From Streptomyces sp. WZ-12 (GTDB taxonomy: Bacteria > Actinomycetota > Actinomycetes > Streptomycetales > Streptomycetaceae), in assembly GCF_028898845.1 (NCBI RefSeq), contig NZ_CP118574.1, forward strand, positions 6,807,001 to 6,871,000: DNA of 64,000 nt, in the 5' to 3' direction. This document shows, in pieces, positions 25,820 to 33,236 of the stretch. A program made the position numbers and the translations under genes. Within the stretch, counting starts at the first letter, position 1. Each line of letters opens with the position of its first letter. The notes under the pieces are model-generated. The model was not told the origin of the DNA, ran no database searches, and saw nothing but the letters and a program-made list of their open reading frames with translations.

Positions 25820-26287
25820 ATGGACGACATTGATTCGGCGATTGTCCGCGAACTGCAGCGCGATGCACGGCAGACCAACCGCGAGCTGGCCGGCAAACTG
25901 AACATCGCCCCCTCCACCTGCCTGGAGCGGGTCCGCGCGCTGCGCGCCCGCGGAGTGATCACCGGCTACCGCGCGACGGTGGACCTGCGCGCCCTCAACC
26001 GCCCGGTGCAGGCGCTGCTGACGGTCCGCATCCGGCCGATGAACCGGGAGGTGATCGAGCGGTTCAAGGCGTTCCTGACCTCGCTGCCCGAGGTGCTCAA
26101 CGTCTATGTCGTCGCGGGCGGCGACGACTTCCTGGTGCATGTCGCGGTCCCGGACGTGGACCGGCTGCACGCCCTGCTGATGGACCGGATCTTCAAGCGC
26201 CGCGAGGTGGTGGACTGCCGCAGCTCGGTGATCTACCAGCACGTCGCGGGCGACGTCATCGAACCGCTGCCGCCCGCGCGGTCCTGA
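25820..26287 (+). CDS. Lrp/AsnC-family transcriptional regulator
   Basis: A 155-aa regulator. The N-terminal helix-turn-helix DIDSAIVRELQRDARQTNRELAGKLNIAPSTCLERVRALRARGVITGYRA is typical of Lrp/AsnC. The RAM ligand domain follows (VQALLTVRIRP, VLNVYVVAGGDDFLVHVAVPD). The length is normal for the family. The likely target is the divergent amino-acid permease. The gene converges on the polysaccharide monooxygenase gene, 34 bp away. Confidence 0.9.
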   Translation: MDDIDSAIVRELQRDARQTNRELAGKLNIAPSTCLERVRALRARGVITGYRATVDLRALNRPVQALLTVRIRPMNREVIERFKAFLTSLPEVLNVYVVAGGDDFLVHVAVPDVDRLHALLMDRIFKRREVVDCRSSVIYQHVAGDVIEPLPPARS

Positions 26288-26321
26288 CGGACCGGCGGGC
26301 GGCGGTGCGCGGCCGGGCGGC

Positions 26322-27296
26322 TCAGCCCTGGTGGCGGGCGGCCCTGCGGCGGGTCGCGGCGAACAGCACGCCGGCGCCGAGGGCGAGCACCGCGGCGCCC
26401 CCGATGGCCAGCGGGGCGGTGCTGCCGTCGCCACCGGTCTTGGCCAGGTGCTTCCCGTCGACCGGGGCCGCCGCGCCGTCCGGGTGCGCCCCGCCCGCGC
26501 TGTTGCCGGCCGCCGGCGCGTCCTGGCCACCGGTGCCGGTCATGGCGTGGTCGTGGTGGCTCATGTCCATCGAGGACCTGTCGGCGCCGGCGGCGATCTG
26601 GTGGTCGGTCGGCGCGGAGGCGGTCGGAGCGGGCGTCGAGGCGCCCCCGGCGCCGCCGTTGTCCTTGCCGAAGACCACGTCGGAGCAGGTGTAGAAGGCT
26701 TCCGGGCTGTCCGAGCGCTGCCAGATGCTGTAGATGAGGTGGCGGCCGGAGCGGGCGGGCACGGTGCCGTCGAAGACGTAACTGCCGTCGGTCAGGGTCG
26801 GGTTGGTGACCTCAGCGAACGGCTTCGCCTCCAGGTCGGACCACTTCAGCGGCTTGGTCGGGTCGTAGCCGTCCTTGGTGAGGTACAGCGCGAAGGTGCC
26901 CTTGTGCGGGGCGGTCGCCTTGTAGCGGAAGGTGTGCTTGCCGGCCTTCATCGGGGTGGCCGGCCAGTCGGCGCGCGGCAGGTCCAGCCCCTTGTACTCG
27001 TCGCTGCCGGCGCTGCACAGCTTGCCGTCCGGGATCCGCTGCCGCGACGTGCCGCCGGCGTTGCCGTCCCGCACGGCGTTCCAGTCGTAGAGCGCCTGGG
27101 CGCCGCCGACCTGCACCGCGGCCTTGCACGCCGCGGACTTGGGGCTCTCCGGGCCCTCCGCGTAGCAGGCCGAGACCCGGCTGACCGGGTCCGACATCGA
27201 CCCGTGTGCGGCGGCCGGGGTCGCGGTGAGCACGGTGAGCGCCAACGGGGCGAGGCCGAACAGCGCGATCCCGGTGGCCGTGCGGCGAGCGGTCAT
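26322..27296 (-). CDS. AA10 lytic polysaccharide monooxygenase with sortase signal
   Basis: A 324-aa secreted copper enzyme that oxidatively cleaves chitin or cellulose. The signal peptide ends AAA-HGSM, making His31 the mature N-terminus and first ligand of the histidine brace. The second is probably His in TAPHKGTFALY, with other family marks GRHLIYSIWQRSDSPEAFYTCSDVVF. After the catalytic domain comes a Pro/Ala/Thr-rich linker, LAKTGG, a hydrophobic helix and RRRAARHQG, which is a sortase (LAxTG) cell-wall anchor. ATG 27294-27296 follows GAAGGAGA at good spacing, so the farther ATG at 27314 is rejected. Confidence 0.9.
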   Translation of the reverse strand: MTARRTATGIALFGLAPLALTVLTATPAAAHGSMSDPVSRVSACYAEGPESPKSAACKAAVQVGGAQALYDWNAVRDGNAGGTSRQRIPDGKLCSAGSDEYKGLDLPRADWPATPMKAGKHTFRYKATAPHKGTFALYLTKDGYDPTKPLKWSDLEAKPFAEVTNPTLTDGSYVFDGTVPARSGRHLIYSIWQRSDSPEAFYTCSDVVFGKDNGGAGGASTPAPTASAPTDHQIAAGADRSSMDMSHHDHAMTGTGGQDAPAAGNSAGGAHPDGAAAPVDGKHLAKTGGDGSTAPLAIGGAAVLALGAGVLFAATRRRAARHQG

Positions 27297-27393
27297 CGTG
27301 GGGGTCTCCTTCATCGGGGGGACGGTTGCGGCGCGCGGCGCACCCGGGGTGCGCCGCGCGCGGCGGGGGACGGAAGGCGGGGTGTGGGGGGTC

Positions 27394-27447
27394 GGGGGTC
27401 CGTCCGGTAGCGGTGCCGTTCCCGGTGAACGGCACCGGCGGACCCCC
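27394..27447. repeat. Large two-part hairpin upstream of the AA10 gene
   Basis: GGGGGTCCG (27394-27402) pairs with CGGACCCCC (27439-27447), and inside it CGGTGCCGTT (27411-27420) pairs with AACGGCACCG (27428-27437). It lies about 100-150 bp before the AA10 start and could be a terminator, an mRNA leader structure or a binding site. Confidence 0.6.
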
Positions 27448-27533
27448 GAACCCCGCCTCGCGGAAGCGACGCTAACCGCTCTGAGCAGCGGAATCGGCGG
27501 CGGACGGGCGATCTCGTGGATCTTTATGGTGCG

Positions 27534-27550
27534 CTTAAGGGGCGGCTAAG
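27534..27550 (+). other. attL core of the AICE
   Basis: CTTAAGGGGCGGCTAAG, matching the copy at 47285-47301 at 16 of 17 positions in direct orientation. It lies between the AA10 upstream region and the first element gene. Confidence 0.75.
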
Positions 27551-27773
27551 TGAGACCACAGGAAAGGGCCTGCGGGAGCCAGTAGTTGAGGTGCCATGAG
27601 CCCGTGAGCGTCCATAGAAGTCCATCCGGGTTCGCCTGTAGTGGCACCCTTTCTGGCTCCCGGACCCTCCGACTCTGGCTCCCCAGTAGTTCCTCAAGAG
27701 CCAGTCGACGCATATCGCTGGCTTCATGCATCCACAGATACGCAAGGAGGCGTCGTGTCACTCGCCCGTTACG

Positions 27774-27787
27774 CTGGTACGCACCAC
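27774..27787. promoter_or_regulatory. Operator-like site before the GntR-Nudix gene
   Basis: CTGGTACGCACCAC matches the perfect palindrome CTGGTGCGCACCAG found twice at 29898-29936 at 12 of 14 positions. It is 25 bp before the start of the GntR-Nudix gene, so autorepression is likely. Confidence 0.55.
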
Positions 27788-27811
27788 CAGAGAATGGAGG
27801 GTGCCCCCCGA

Positions 27812-28597
27812 ATGGGACCCAAGACGGCGAAGGTTTACGAGGAGCTGCGGGCGCTACTTGCTTCGGGCGAGTATGAGCCCGGTGCCAAGCTGCCCTCCGA
27901 GCGAACGCTCGTTGAACGTTTCGACATTGGGCGAACCGCGCTTCGACAGGTTCTGGCACGGCTGGTCGCCGAAGGCGCGCTGGAGGTACGGGGCCGGAGC
28001 AGCTACCGAGTTCCGGGGGCGATCAGTGTGAAGGCACCCGAGGGGCTAGAGGCGTGGAAGATCCACGGTGAGCGCGACATCTACGACAACAAGTGGGTCA
28101 AGCTCCAGCTTTGGGACGTCGAGCCCCCTGGAGTCGAGCGCTTCGAGCATCACGTGGTGCAACTTCAACATGTCGCCGTCACGGCTGTTTTGGACGATCA
28201 AGACCGAGTGCTCATGCTCTGGCGATACCGATTCGTTCCTCAGCAGTGGGGGTGGGAGCTTCCGGGCGGCATCGTCGACGCCGGTGAGGATCCGGCCGAG
28301 ACAGCGCGTCGTGAAGTGGAGGAAGAGACCGGCTGGCGCCCGAAGTCGCTGGAGCACGTCGTCACCTATCAGCCCATGGTCGGCATGGTGGACTCACCTC
28401 ATGAGATCTACGTGGGGCACGGCGCAAAGCGCATCGGCGAGCCCACAGACCTTGAGGAGGCCGGCCACATCGAGTGGGTACCCCTCGCGGACATTCCGGG
28501 GCTGATGGCTCGCGGGCAACTGATGGGGTCAGGCACGCTCGTCGCCCTGCTTCACGTCCTGGCGAACCGCGGAAAGCGCTCTACAGCTTCGAGTTGA
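27812..28597 (+). CDS. GntR-type repressor fused to a Nudix hydrolase domain
   Basis: A 261-aa two-domain protein. Residues about 1-72 are a GntR winged helix-turn-helix (KVYEELRALLASGEYEPGAKLPSERTLVERFDIGRTALRQVLARL). Residues about 90-250 are a Nudix hydrolase with an intact Nudix box, GGIVDAGEDPAETARREVEE then ETGW. In pSAM2 these jobs are split between KorSA (GntR repressor of transfer) and Pif (a Nudix protein giving transfer immunity), so this gene may combine both; that is inference. ATG 27812 follows GGAGGG; an in-frame ATG at 27794 lacks a site. GC is lower than in host genes. It overlaps the convergent XRE gene by 17 bp. Confidence 0.85.
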   Translation: MGPKTAKVYEELRALLASGEYEPGAKLPSERTLVERFDIGRTALRQVLARLVAEGALEVRGRSSYRVPGAISVKAPEGLEAWKIHGERDIYDNKWVKLQLWDVEPPGVERFEHHVVQLQHVAVTAVLDDQDRVLMLWRYRFVPQQWGWELPGGIVDAGEDPAETARREVEEETGWRPKSLEHVVTYQPMVGMVDSPHEIYVGHGAKRIGEPTDLEEAGHIEWVPLADIPGLMARGQLMGSGTLVALLHVLANRGKRSTASS

Positions 28598-29729
28598 GGC
28601 GATCGATGCGGCGGCGTTGGCGAACCGACCCGGTGCGGTTCGCCAGCAGCCGAGCCTGCCGGACCTGGGTATCCGCATCGTCGTACTCGCCCCGCACCAG
28701 ATGGGCGTGCGCAAGGTCGATATGCAGGCCAGCCTGAGCGCGTACGAACGTCGGATCCATCGCCTCCAGAGCGTCGTACAGGCTGCTGACAGCGCCACCG
28801 TCGCCGAGCATCGCAAGGACGTGCCCGCGCCAACGAGCGAGATGCCCGCCGTTGAGGAAGATGCTCGCCAGGTCTGGATCGCGAACTTCCGGTCCGGAAG
28901 GGATGACCGCGGTTGCGGCATCGAGCGCCCGGCGAGCGTCATCGGGCATTTCGGCGTGAGCGCACAACTCCGCCTCGGCCGCATGCAGCCACGCTTGAAG
29001 ACGCGGCGACCCTGCCCGGCCAAGTGAGCGGTGAGCCTCGCGGATTAGGTCCACGCCGAGACCAGGGCGGCCAGCCTCCATGAGAACGTACGCCTGCTCC
29101 GCCGTGGCATGCGCAAGGTGCGTTGGCGCTTCCGCGTCTCGGGCGGCCCGCTTCGCGAGTTCGTAGTGTCGCCACGCTCGATCTACTGAACCGGCGTCGA
29201 TGGCCTGCCAAGCGGCGAGGGTCGAGGCGCCGACAAGAGCAAGTGCGACGGGACGGCGAGCACTTGGGAGGACGGCGAAGCTGAGTGTGTCTTCGAGCCG
29301 GGACAGATGCCCCGTCATCTGATCGACCAGCGAGGATGCACCCCGCTCGCGGTCCATCGTGCGCAGTACCTCGGTTTGGTCGTTGAATGCCTTCACCATG
29401 GACTCGCTGACGCTTCGCGCCGAGTCGATCCTGGCCAGAAGTTCGTCGTATCCGTCGGCCATCTCCGGTACAGCCGCTGGCGAGGAAGCTCTCAACTCAT
29501 CATCCGTGACTCCGAGAAGACGTCGGAGGATCGCCGCGTAGCGGTCCGAGATGGTGCGCCGCTCGTTCTCCCACTCGGACACGTAGACCTTGAGACTCGC
29601 GGTCGAGGCAACGTCGATGACGTGTCGTCGGGCGAACTGTTCAATCTCGCGAACCAGTCGCTCCTGAGACCATCCGCGCGCCGCACGCACTTTCCGAAGT
29701 CCTGCGCCCACAGGTAACCACCTAGCCAT
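28581..29729 (-). CDS. XRE-family transcriptional regulator with TPR-like C-terminus
   Basis: A 382-aa regulator. The N-terminal helix-turn-helix (residues about 5-72) reads GAGLRKVRAARGWSQERLVREI and SLKVYVSEWENERRTISDRYAAIL. The remainder is helical with repeat-like segments (AWRHYELAKRAARDA, AEQAYVLMEAGRPGLGVDLI, DLAHAHLVRGEYDDADTQVR) typical of tetratricopeptide sensor domains. Such regulators in streptomycete elements are thought to respond to peptides or host state; here the ligand is unknown. It is transcribed against the main operon, and a perfect 13-bp inverted repeat 47 bp upstream is its likely operator. Confidence 0.85.
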   Translation of the reverse strand: MARWLPVGAGLRKVRAARGWSQERLVREIEQFARRHVIDVASTASLKVYVSEWENERRTISDRYAAILRRLLGVTDDELRASSPAAVPEMADGYDELLARIDSARSVSESMVKAFNDQTEVLRTMDRERGASSLVDQMTGHLSRLEDTLSFAVLPSARRPVALALVGASTLAAWQAIDAGSVDRAWRHYELAKRAARDAEAPTHLAHATAEQAYVLMEAGRPGLGVDLIREAHRSLGRAGSPRLQAWLHAAEAELCAHAEMPDDARRALDAATAVIPSGPEVRDPDLASIFLNGGHLARWRGHVLAMLGDGGAVSSLYDALEAMDPTFVRAQAGLHIDLAHAHLVRGEYDDADTQVRQARLLANRTGSVRQRRRIDRLNSKL

Positions 29730-29775
29730 AGCTCCGGTTGCCGTTCGCTTCAGGATGCCCTACATCAGAGCAGGT

Positions 29776-29812
29776 CAACAGGGGTTAATAGCAACGGAGT
29801 TAACCCCTGTTG
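29776..29812. promoter_or_regulatory. Perfect 13-bp inverted repeat, likely XRE operator
   Basis: CAACAGGGGTTAA (29776-29788) and TTAACCCCTGTTG (29800-29812) are exact complements separated by 11 nt, so the half-sites lie 24 bp centre to centre, on nearly the same face of the helix. Confidence 0.65.
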
Positions 29813-29891
29813 GCTACCGGCGCTCACGCGCTATCGGGTCCCCTAGAAGTGCGCCAAGGCCGGTGACGCTGACTCAACTCAGCGAACCACC

Positions 29892-29936
29892 TTGACTCTG
29901 GTGCGCACCAGATGCCAATCTACTGGTGCGCACCAG
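29892..29936 (+). promoter_or_regulatory. Main-operon promoter with two operators
   Basis: TTGACT (29892-29897) and CAATCT (29916-29921) form a minus-35/minus-10 pair with 18-nt spacing. The palindrome CTGGTGCGCACCAG fills the spacer (29898-29911) and is repeated exactly at 29923-29936, just past the minus-10. Its TGGT...ACCA form is typical of GntR-family operators, and a relative lies before the GntR-Nudix gene. Confidence 0.65.
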
Positions 29937-30153
29937 GGGGCGGGTGATTCCCGGCCTTGGTGCACGAACAGTCGTCGCTGCTTACATGTAGCGGTCGGGG
30001 TTGATAGCTCCACCAAATCCCCCGGCCGGCGACGGCTGCTGTACGAGGACATCGCTGATGCGCTGTCCGCTCGCCAGGACACCACGATCCCTGTGTGCGC
30101 CTGTCAGGCGGAGAGAGCACCCGCATCCCCTCTCGTCGCATCGAGGAGCCCTC

Positions 30154-30903
30154 ATGTCTACGACTGAGACCCGCAAGCGCCCTGACCACACCCGCACCAA
30201 GCGGGAGCGTCCTAAGCGCACCCGGACGAAGAACGTGTCTCACCTCCCTGCCCTTGAGCTGAGCGCCCTCCCGGTCCAGGAATTCGATCTGGAACCTGGG
30301 ACGGAGCGCCTGGTCTGCCCCGACTGCCGGACGTGGTGCCCGATCACGGGTGTGAGCACCCCCAAGCTCGTCCCGCACGACGGTAAGTGCTTCGGCCAGC
30401 GCTGCACGGGCAGCAACCGGCGCGTGGCCGTCGACATGACCGTGGAGGACTGGCGCCTGGAGATGGACGGCGTGACCCGGGACGCTCAATCCCGGCGCCA
30501 GCGCCGTCAGTTCTACAAGCCGCTGCCGGCGCCGGCCACCCCCATCCACCGACTCAACCAGTCCCATCGCCCCACCGCTGACAAGGCGCTCGCGGCCTAC
30601 GGGGCCCACCGCAAGCAGTGCCCGGTCTGCTCCAGCAGCACGGCCTGTGTGATCGGCACCCGTCGCGCCCTCGCCTACGCCGAACTGAGGCGTCAGGAGC
30701 AGGCCAAGCGGCTCAAGGCCAAGCCGCGGAAAGACCAGTGGGCGGCGGTCGCTCCGGCCGCGCAGGAGGCCGCGATCCGGCGAGTGCGTGACGAACTCGT
30801 CGCCACGCTGCGGCAGATCAACGGCCGGCTCGACCGGTTCGAGCGGGCGCGCCTTGACCTCCGCATCACCGAGCTGGCCGAGGCGCTGTGGTGGCGTCTG
30901 TAG
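30154..30903 (+). CDS. AICE protein with Cys-pair zinc-binding motifs, unknown function
   Basis: A 249-aa protein that I do not recognise beyond its mobile-element context. The first 30 residues are very basic ([20 protein letters not shown]). A Cys-rich block follows ([20 protein letters not shown]), with a second Cys pair in [12 protein letters not shown], consistent with zinc binding. The C-terminal 70 residues look helical and charged. GAGGA precedes the ATG. It is the first gene after the operator-controlled promoter and is followed by two strong hairpins, so it may be transcribed alone or with read-through. Confidence 0.7.
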   Translation: MSTTETRKRPDHTRTKRERPKRTRTKNVSHLPALELSALPVQEFDLEPGTERLVCPDCRTWCPITGVSTPKLVPHDGKCFGQRCTGSNRRVAVDMTVEDWRLEMDGVTRDAQSRRQRRQFYKPLPAPATPIHRLNQSHRPTADKALAAYGAHRKQCPVCSSSTACVIGTRRALAYAELRRQEQAKRLKAKPRKDQWAAVAPAAQEAAIRRVRDELVATLRQINGRLDRFERARLDLRITELAEALWWRL

Positions 30904-30920
30904 ATCTCGCAGCACGAACG

Positions 30921-30962
30921 GCCACGGCCGCCCACCCGCACTTGCAGGTGGGCGGCCGTGGC
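30921..30962 (+). terminator. Strong hairpin terminator
   Basis: GCCACGGCCGCCCACC (30921-30936) and GGTGGGCGGCCGTGGC (30947-30962) form a perfect 16-bp stem with a 10-nt loop, 18 nt after the preceding stop. Confidence 0.75.
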
Positions 30963-30986
30963 TGCTCGTCCGAGCGCCGACAAGGC

Positions 30987-31019
30987 GCGGGCCCCGGGGG
31001 CGCAATCCCCGGGGCCCGC
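30987..31019 (+). terminator. Second hairpin, tandem with the first
   Basis: GCGGGCCCCGGGG (30987-30999) and CCCCGGGGCCCGC (31007-31019) form a perfect 13-bp stem with a 7-nt loop. Confidence 0.6.
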
Positions 31020-31048
31020 CACAGGCACACCTAGCGAGAGGCACACCT

Positions 31049-31189
31049 GTGTTGACGCACATCTTCGCACCTCCGCCCGCCACGCTCACAGGAGTTGTGA
31101 CGCGGTTGACCGACGACGAGCGCCGTGAGCTCTCGGACAAGGTCCGTGAAGCCAACCGGCGCTCCGCGGAGAACAGGGGCGGCCGGTGA
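31049..31189 (+). CDS. Small AICE protein, 46 aa
   Basis: Starts GTG 31049 with GAGAGG about 8 nt upstream. It encodes LTHIFAPPPATLTGVVTRL followed by the charged helix TDDERRELSDKVREANRRS. No family is recognised. Its stop overlaps the GTG of the next small ORF (GTGA at 31186-31189), a sign of coupled translation. Confidence 0.55.
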   Translation: MLTHIFAPPPATLTGVVTRLTDDERRELSDKVREANRRSAENRGGR

Positions 31190-31278
31190 GCGAGCCCGAG
31201 CCGCAGCACGACCGCGCATCCGAGTCCACCGATCAACTGCCGCCGCTGCCTCAGCGGGAGCCCGGTGGCTCCCTCTGA
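31186..31278 (+). CDS. Very small AICE ORF, 30 aa
   Basis: Starts GTG 31186 within the end of the preceding small gene. It encodes an acidic, Pro/Gln-rich peptide (SEPEPQHDRASESTDQ, then LPPLPQREPGGSL). The support is the GTGA overlap and codon use; nothing else identifies it. The next gene follows 21 bp later. Confidence 0.4.
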   Translation: MSEPEPQHDRASESTDQLPPLPQREPGGSL

Positions 31279-31299
31279 CTGCGCCTACCGGAAGGAATC

Positions 31300-31644
31300 A
31301 TGCTCGTGCACTTGATGCCGGCCAAGGAGCCGACCTTTAAGGCGCTTATCGTCGCCTACGGCCCCGCCCTCGCCCGCCTCTGGGATAGCGAGGAGCATTC
31401 CCCTGGCACCGCCTGGGAGTTGACCACGGCCGTGCTCGCCGCCCGCGACTACGTCCTTCTGGCCTCGGCGCTGGAGTCCTGCGACCAGGCGCGGTGGACG
31501 GCCGCCGACGACGCGTTCGCTGCCGCTCACCGCGCCCTGGACGGCGCGCTCTACCCCGACGGCCACGAGGACGAGCAAGTGCTGCTCCGGCGAGCCGAGC
31601 GGCACTTGCGTATTGGGCTCGCGCTCGCAACGACCTGCATCTGA
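31300..31644 (+). CDS. Small helical AICE protein, unknown function
   Basis: A 114-aa, probably all-helical cytoplasmic protein (FKALIVAYGPALARLWDSEE, WELTTAVLAARDYVLLASALES, AAHRALDGALYPDGHEDEQVLL). GAAGGA precedes the ATG. No domain is recognised. The stop falls 11 nt before the tRNA-minihelix-like structure at 31655-31696. Confidence 0.6.
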   Translation: MLVHLMPAKEPTFKALIVAYGPALARLWDSEEHSPGTAWELTTAVLAARDYVLLASALESCDQARWTAADDAFAAAHRALDGALYPDGHEDEQVLLRRAERHLRIGLALATTCI

Positions 31645-31654
31645 CCAGTCAACA

Positions 31655-31696
31655 GCCCCGATGGTCGCAGGCCGGGTTCGACTCCCGGCCGGGGCA
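31655..31696 (+). other. tRNA acceptor/T-arm-like stem-loop
   Basis: CCGGG-TTCGACT-CCCGG (31672-31688) is a canonical 5-bp, 7-nt TpsiC arm. It is flanked by GCCCCG (31655-31660) and CGGGGC (31690-31695), which pair as an acceptor stem with A at the discriminator position. The D and anticodon arms are absent: only 10 nt separate the outer 5' strand from the T arm, so it is not a functional tRNA gene as far as I can see. It may be a relic of a tRNA-type attachment site or an RNA signal. Confidence 0.45.
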
Positions 31697-31807
31697 CTCA
31701 GCACCTTCCCTCCTCGGCGCGGCGGCTGTTGCTGTCGCCGGCGCCTACGCCGCGGGCCGCCACGTGCTCGGCCTCCACACCACGCCCCATCGGAAGGGAC
31801 ATCGCTG

Positions 31808-31981
31808 ATGAAGTCGCGCAAGGGTTACAAGATCATCGACGCCGACGGTTTCGGCTGGCTGGGCGACTGCGCCCGGGGCCTGGCCGAAGCCCGCGCCGCC
31901 GGACTGACCGTGCAGACGATCCGCATCTACGGGATCGGCCGTTGGCCGTGCTCGTCGTGCAAGCACGGCATCCGCCACTGA
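31808..31981 (+). CDS. Small AICE protein with CxxC motif, 57 aa
   Basis: Starts ATG 31808, GGAAGGG about 9 nt upstream. It encodes MKSRKGYKIIDADGFGWLGD and RIYGIGRWPCSSCKHGIRH. A CxxC followed by His could bind a metal. No function is known. The frame ending at 31808 just upstream encodes a hydrophobic Ala-rich tail (LLGAAAVAVAGAYAAG) but has no usable start codon, so I do not call it. Confidence 0.55.
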   Translation: MKSRKGYKIIDADGFGWLGDCARGLAEARAAGLTVQTIRIYGIGRWPCSSCKHGIRH

Positions 31982-32038
31982 CACGACTGACCTGATCGCC
32001 AACCGCCCGACCTTCAACACGCCAGGAGAGACCGGAAC

Positions 32039-32809
32039 ATGACTGAACGCTCCTACACCTCGCAGACCGCCGGCCCCGTCGTCCTTGGCGTGGACCTGCC
32101 GACAGGCAGCGTCCGCGTCCAGGTCGACGACGCCGCGAAGTACGCCACCGTGGCCCTGCGGACGGACGACTCCTCCGGCAAAGCCGTCGACGCCCTCAAC
32201 AAGGCTCACTTCGGGCAGGTGGGTCAGGCTCTGACGGTGCAGGTCCCGGAGTTGCCCGGCACCGTGATGACCCAGACCGCACGCGGTAGCCAGGTCGTCC
32301 AGAGCTTCGGCACCGTCTACGGCACGGTCACGGGCATGACCATCGTCAACGGCCAGATCATCACCGGCGGCACCACGCTGGAGACGGTCAGCCCGACCGA
32401 GGCCGTGGTGACGCTTCCGCCCGGCTCGTCCCTCGCAGTAGTCACCACCTCCGCCGACACCCTCATCTCCGGCTACGTCGAGGAGATGGAATTCCGATCG
32501 ATCTCCGGCGTCCTGGACGCCGACGGCGTCCGCCGCCTGACCGCCGACACCACCTCCGGCTACATCGCCGCCGGCCGGATCACCGAGACAGCCAACGCCC
32601 GTTCCATCTCCGGCCACATCGACCTCGGCCTCTACGACGGCCACGACGCCCGACTGGACACCACCTCCGGCGCCATCACGCTGCACGCCACCAAGTCCGC
32701 CTCCGGCACCATCACCGCACGCAGCGTCTCCGGCGCCATCGACATCACCGGCGGCCCCAACGTCCACAAGGACACCCACACCGTCACCGGCCGCTTGGTC
32801 TCCCGCTAA
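32039..32809 (+). CDS. DUF4097-like beta-helix repeat protein
   Basis: A 256-aa protein rich in short beta repeats: ISGYVEEMEFRSISGVLDA, LTADTTSGYIAAGRI, ARSISGHIDLGLYDGHDARL, DTTSGAITLHATKSASG, ARSVSGAIDITGG. The recurring S-G-x-[IL] rungs are the pattern of DUF4097 putative adhesin / polymer-forming folds. There is no signal peptide, so it is probably intracellular. Relatives are common in streptomycete genomes and elements, with unknown function. It is the largest gene of the left cargo block. Confidence 0.75.
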   Translation: MTERSYTSQTAGPVVLGVDLPTGSVRVQVDDAAKYATVALRTDDSSGKAVDALNKAHFGQVGQALTVQVPELPGTVMTQTARGSQVVQSFGTVYGTVTGMTIVNGQIITGGTTLETVSPTEAVVTLPPGSSLAVVTTSADTLISGYVEEMEFRSISGVLDADGVRRLTADTTSGYIAAGRITETANARSISGHIDLGLYDGHDARLDTTSGAITLHATKSASGTITARSVSGAIDITGGPNVHKDTHTVTGRLVSR

Positions 32810-32885
32810 CCACGACTTCACGCAGGGCGTCCCTGGCCGCATGGCCGGCAGGCGCCCTGCGCACACCCTGACTTCGGAGTACCTC

Positions 32886-33236
32886 ATGAAGACCTTCATC
32901 GGCAGCCATCAGGTTGTCACCACCGTCGACGCTCTCGAACTCGCCCTGGGCACGCCCCTGGACCTCTGGCTCGGCGCCGACGGCGAGAGCCGGGAGGAGC
33001 GCGCCGCGCGTCTGGATGCCGCCCGCGACATTCTGGGCGCCGACCCCGACCTCTACGACCGCGCCGTGCGTACCGCCGCCACCGTGCTCGGCGACGACCG
33101 CGTCCGCCGCCTGGGCGCCCTGCACCACAGCGGCCGCGGCCCTTTTCGCCACCACAACACCGCTGCCCCGGCAAGCCTCTTGAGCGCCCGGCACGGTGCC
33201 GCCGACGGTGCGTTCGAGATGGGTGATGCCGCGTGA
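32886..33236 (+). CDS. AICE protein of unknown function, 116 aa
   Basis: Starts ATG 32886. It is mostly helical and acidic (VVTTVDALELALGTPLDLWLG, REERAARLDAARDILGADPD, LYDRAVRTAATVLGD). No domain is recognised. The stop overlaps the next start as GTGA (33233-33236), so the two are coupled. Confidence 0.6.
   Translation: MKTFIGSHQVVTTVDALELALGTPLDLWLGADGESREERAARLDAARDILGADPDLYDRAVRTAATVLGDDRVRRLGALHHSGRGPFRHHNTAAPASLLSARHGAADGAFEMGDAA

Larger units (their letters stand above)
27297..27811. other. Gene-free junction: host promoter region, attL and left arm of the AICE
   Basis: The host part (27297-27533) is the upstream region of the AA10 gene. The element part (27551-27811) holds three TGGCTCCC motifs (27574-27581 inverted, 27654-27661, 27676-27683) and one operator-like palindrome (27774-27787). 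No credible coding sequence was seen. Confidence 0.6.
29730..30153. other. Central control region of the AICE
   Basis: A 424-bp gap between the leftward XRE gene and the rightward main operon. It contains the inverted repeat 29776-29812 and the promoter/operator block 29892-29936. No coding sequence is apparent apart from shadow frames. Confidence 0.6.

Noticed and set aside
27546..27959. A minus-strand gene at the left end of the AICE
   Set aside because: It lies opposite the GntR-Nudix domain and the att arm motifs and has no recognisable family.
31584..31696. A complete tRNA gene, with GCTCCGG as acceptor 5' strand
   Set aside because: It would be 113 nt, lie inside the coding sequence of the 114-aa gene, and no D or anticodon arm could be folded. 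Only the acceptor/T-arm part is kept, as a finding.
31494..31808. A small Ala-rich membrane peptide just before the 57-aa gene
   Set aside because: The C-terminal part looks hydrophobic, but the frame has no ATG, GTG or TTG after the preceding gene's stop and before the hydrophobic part.
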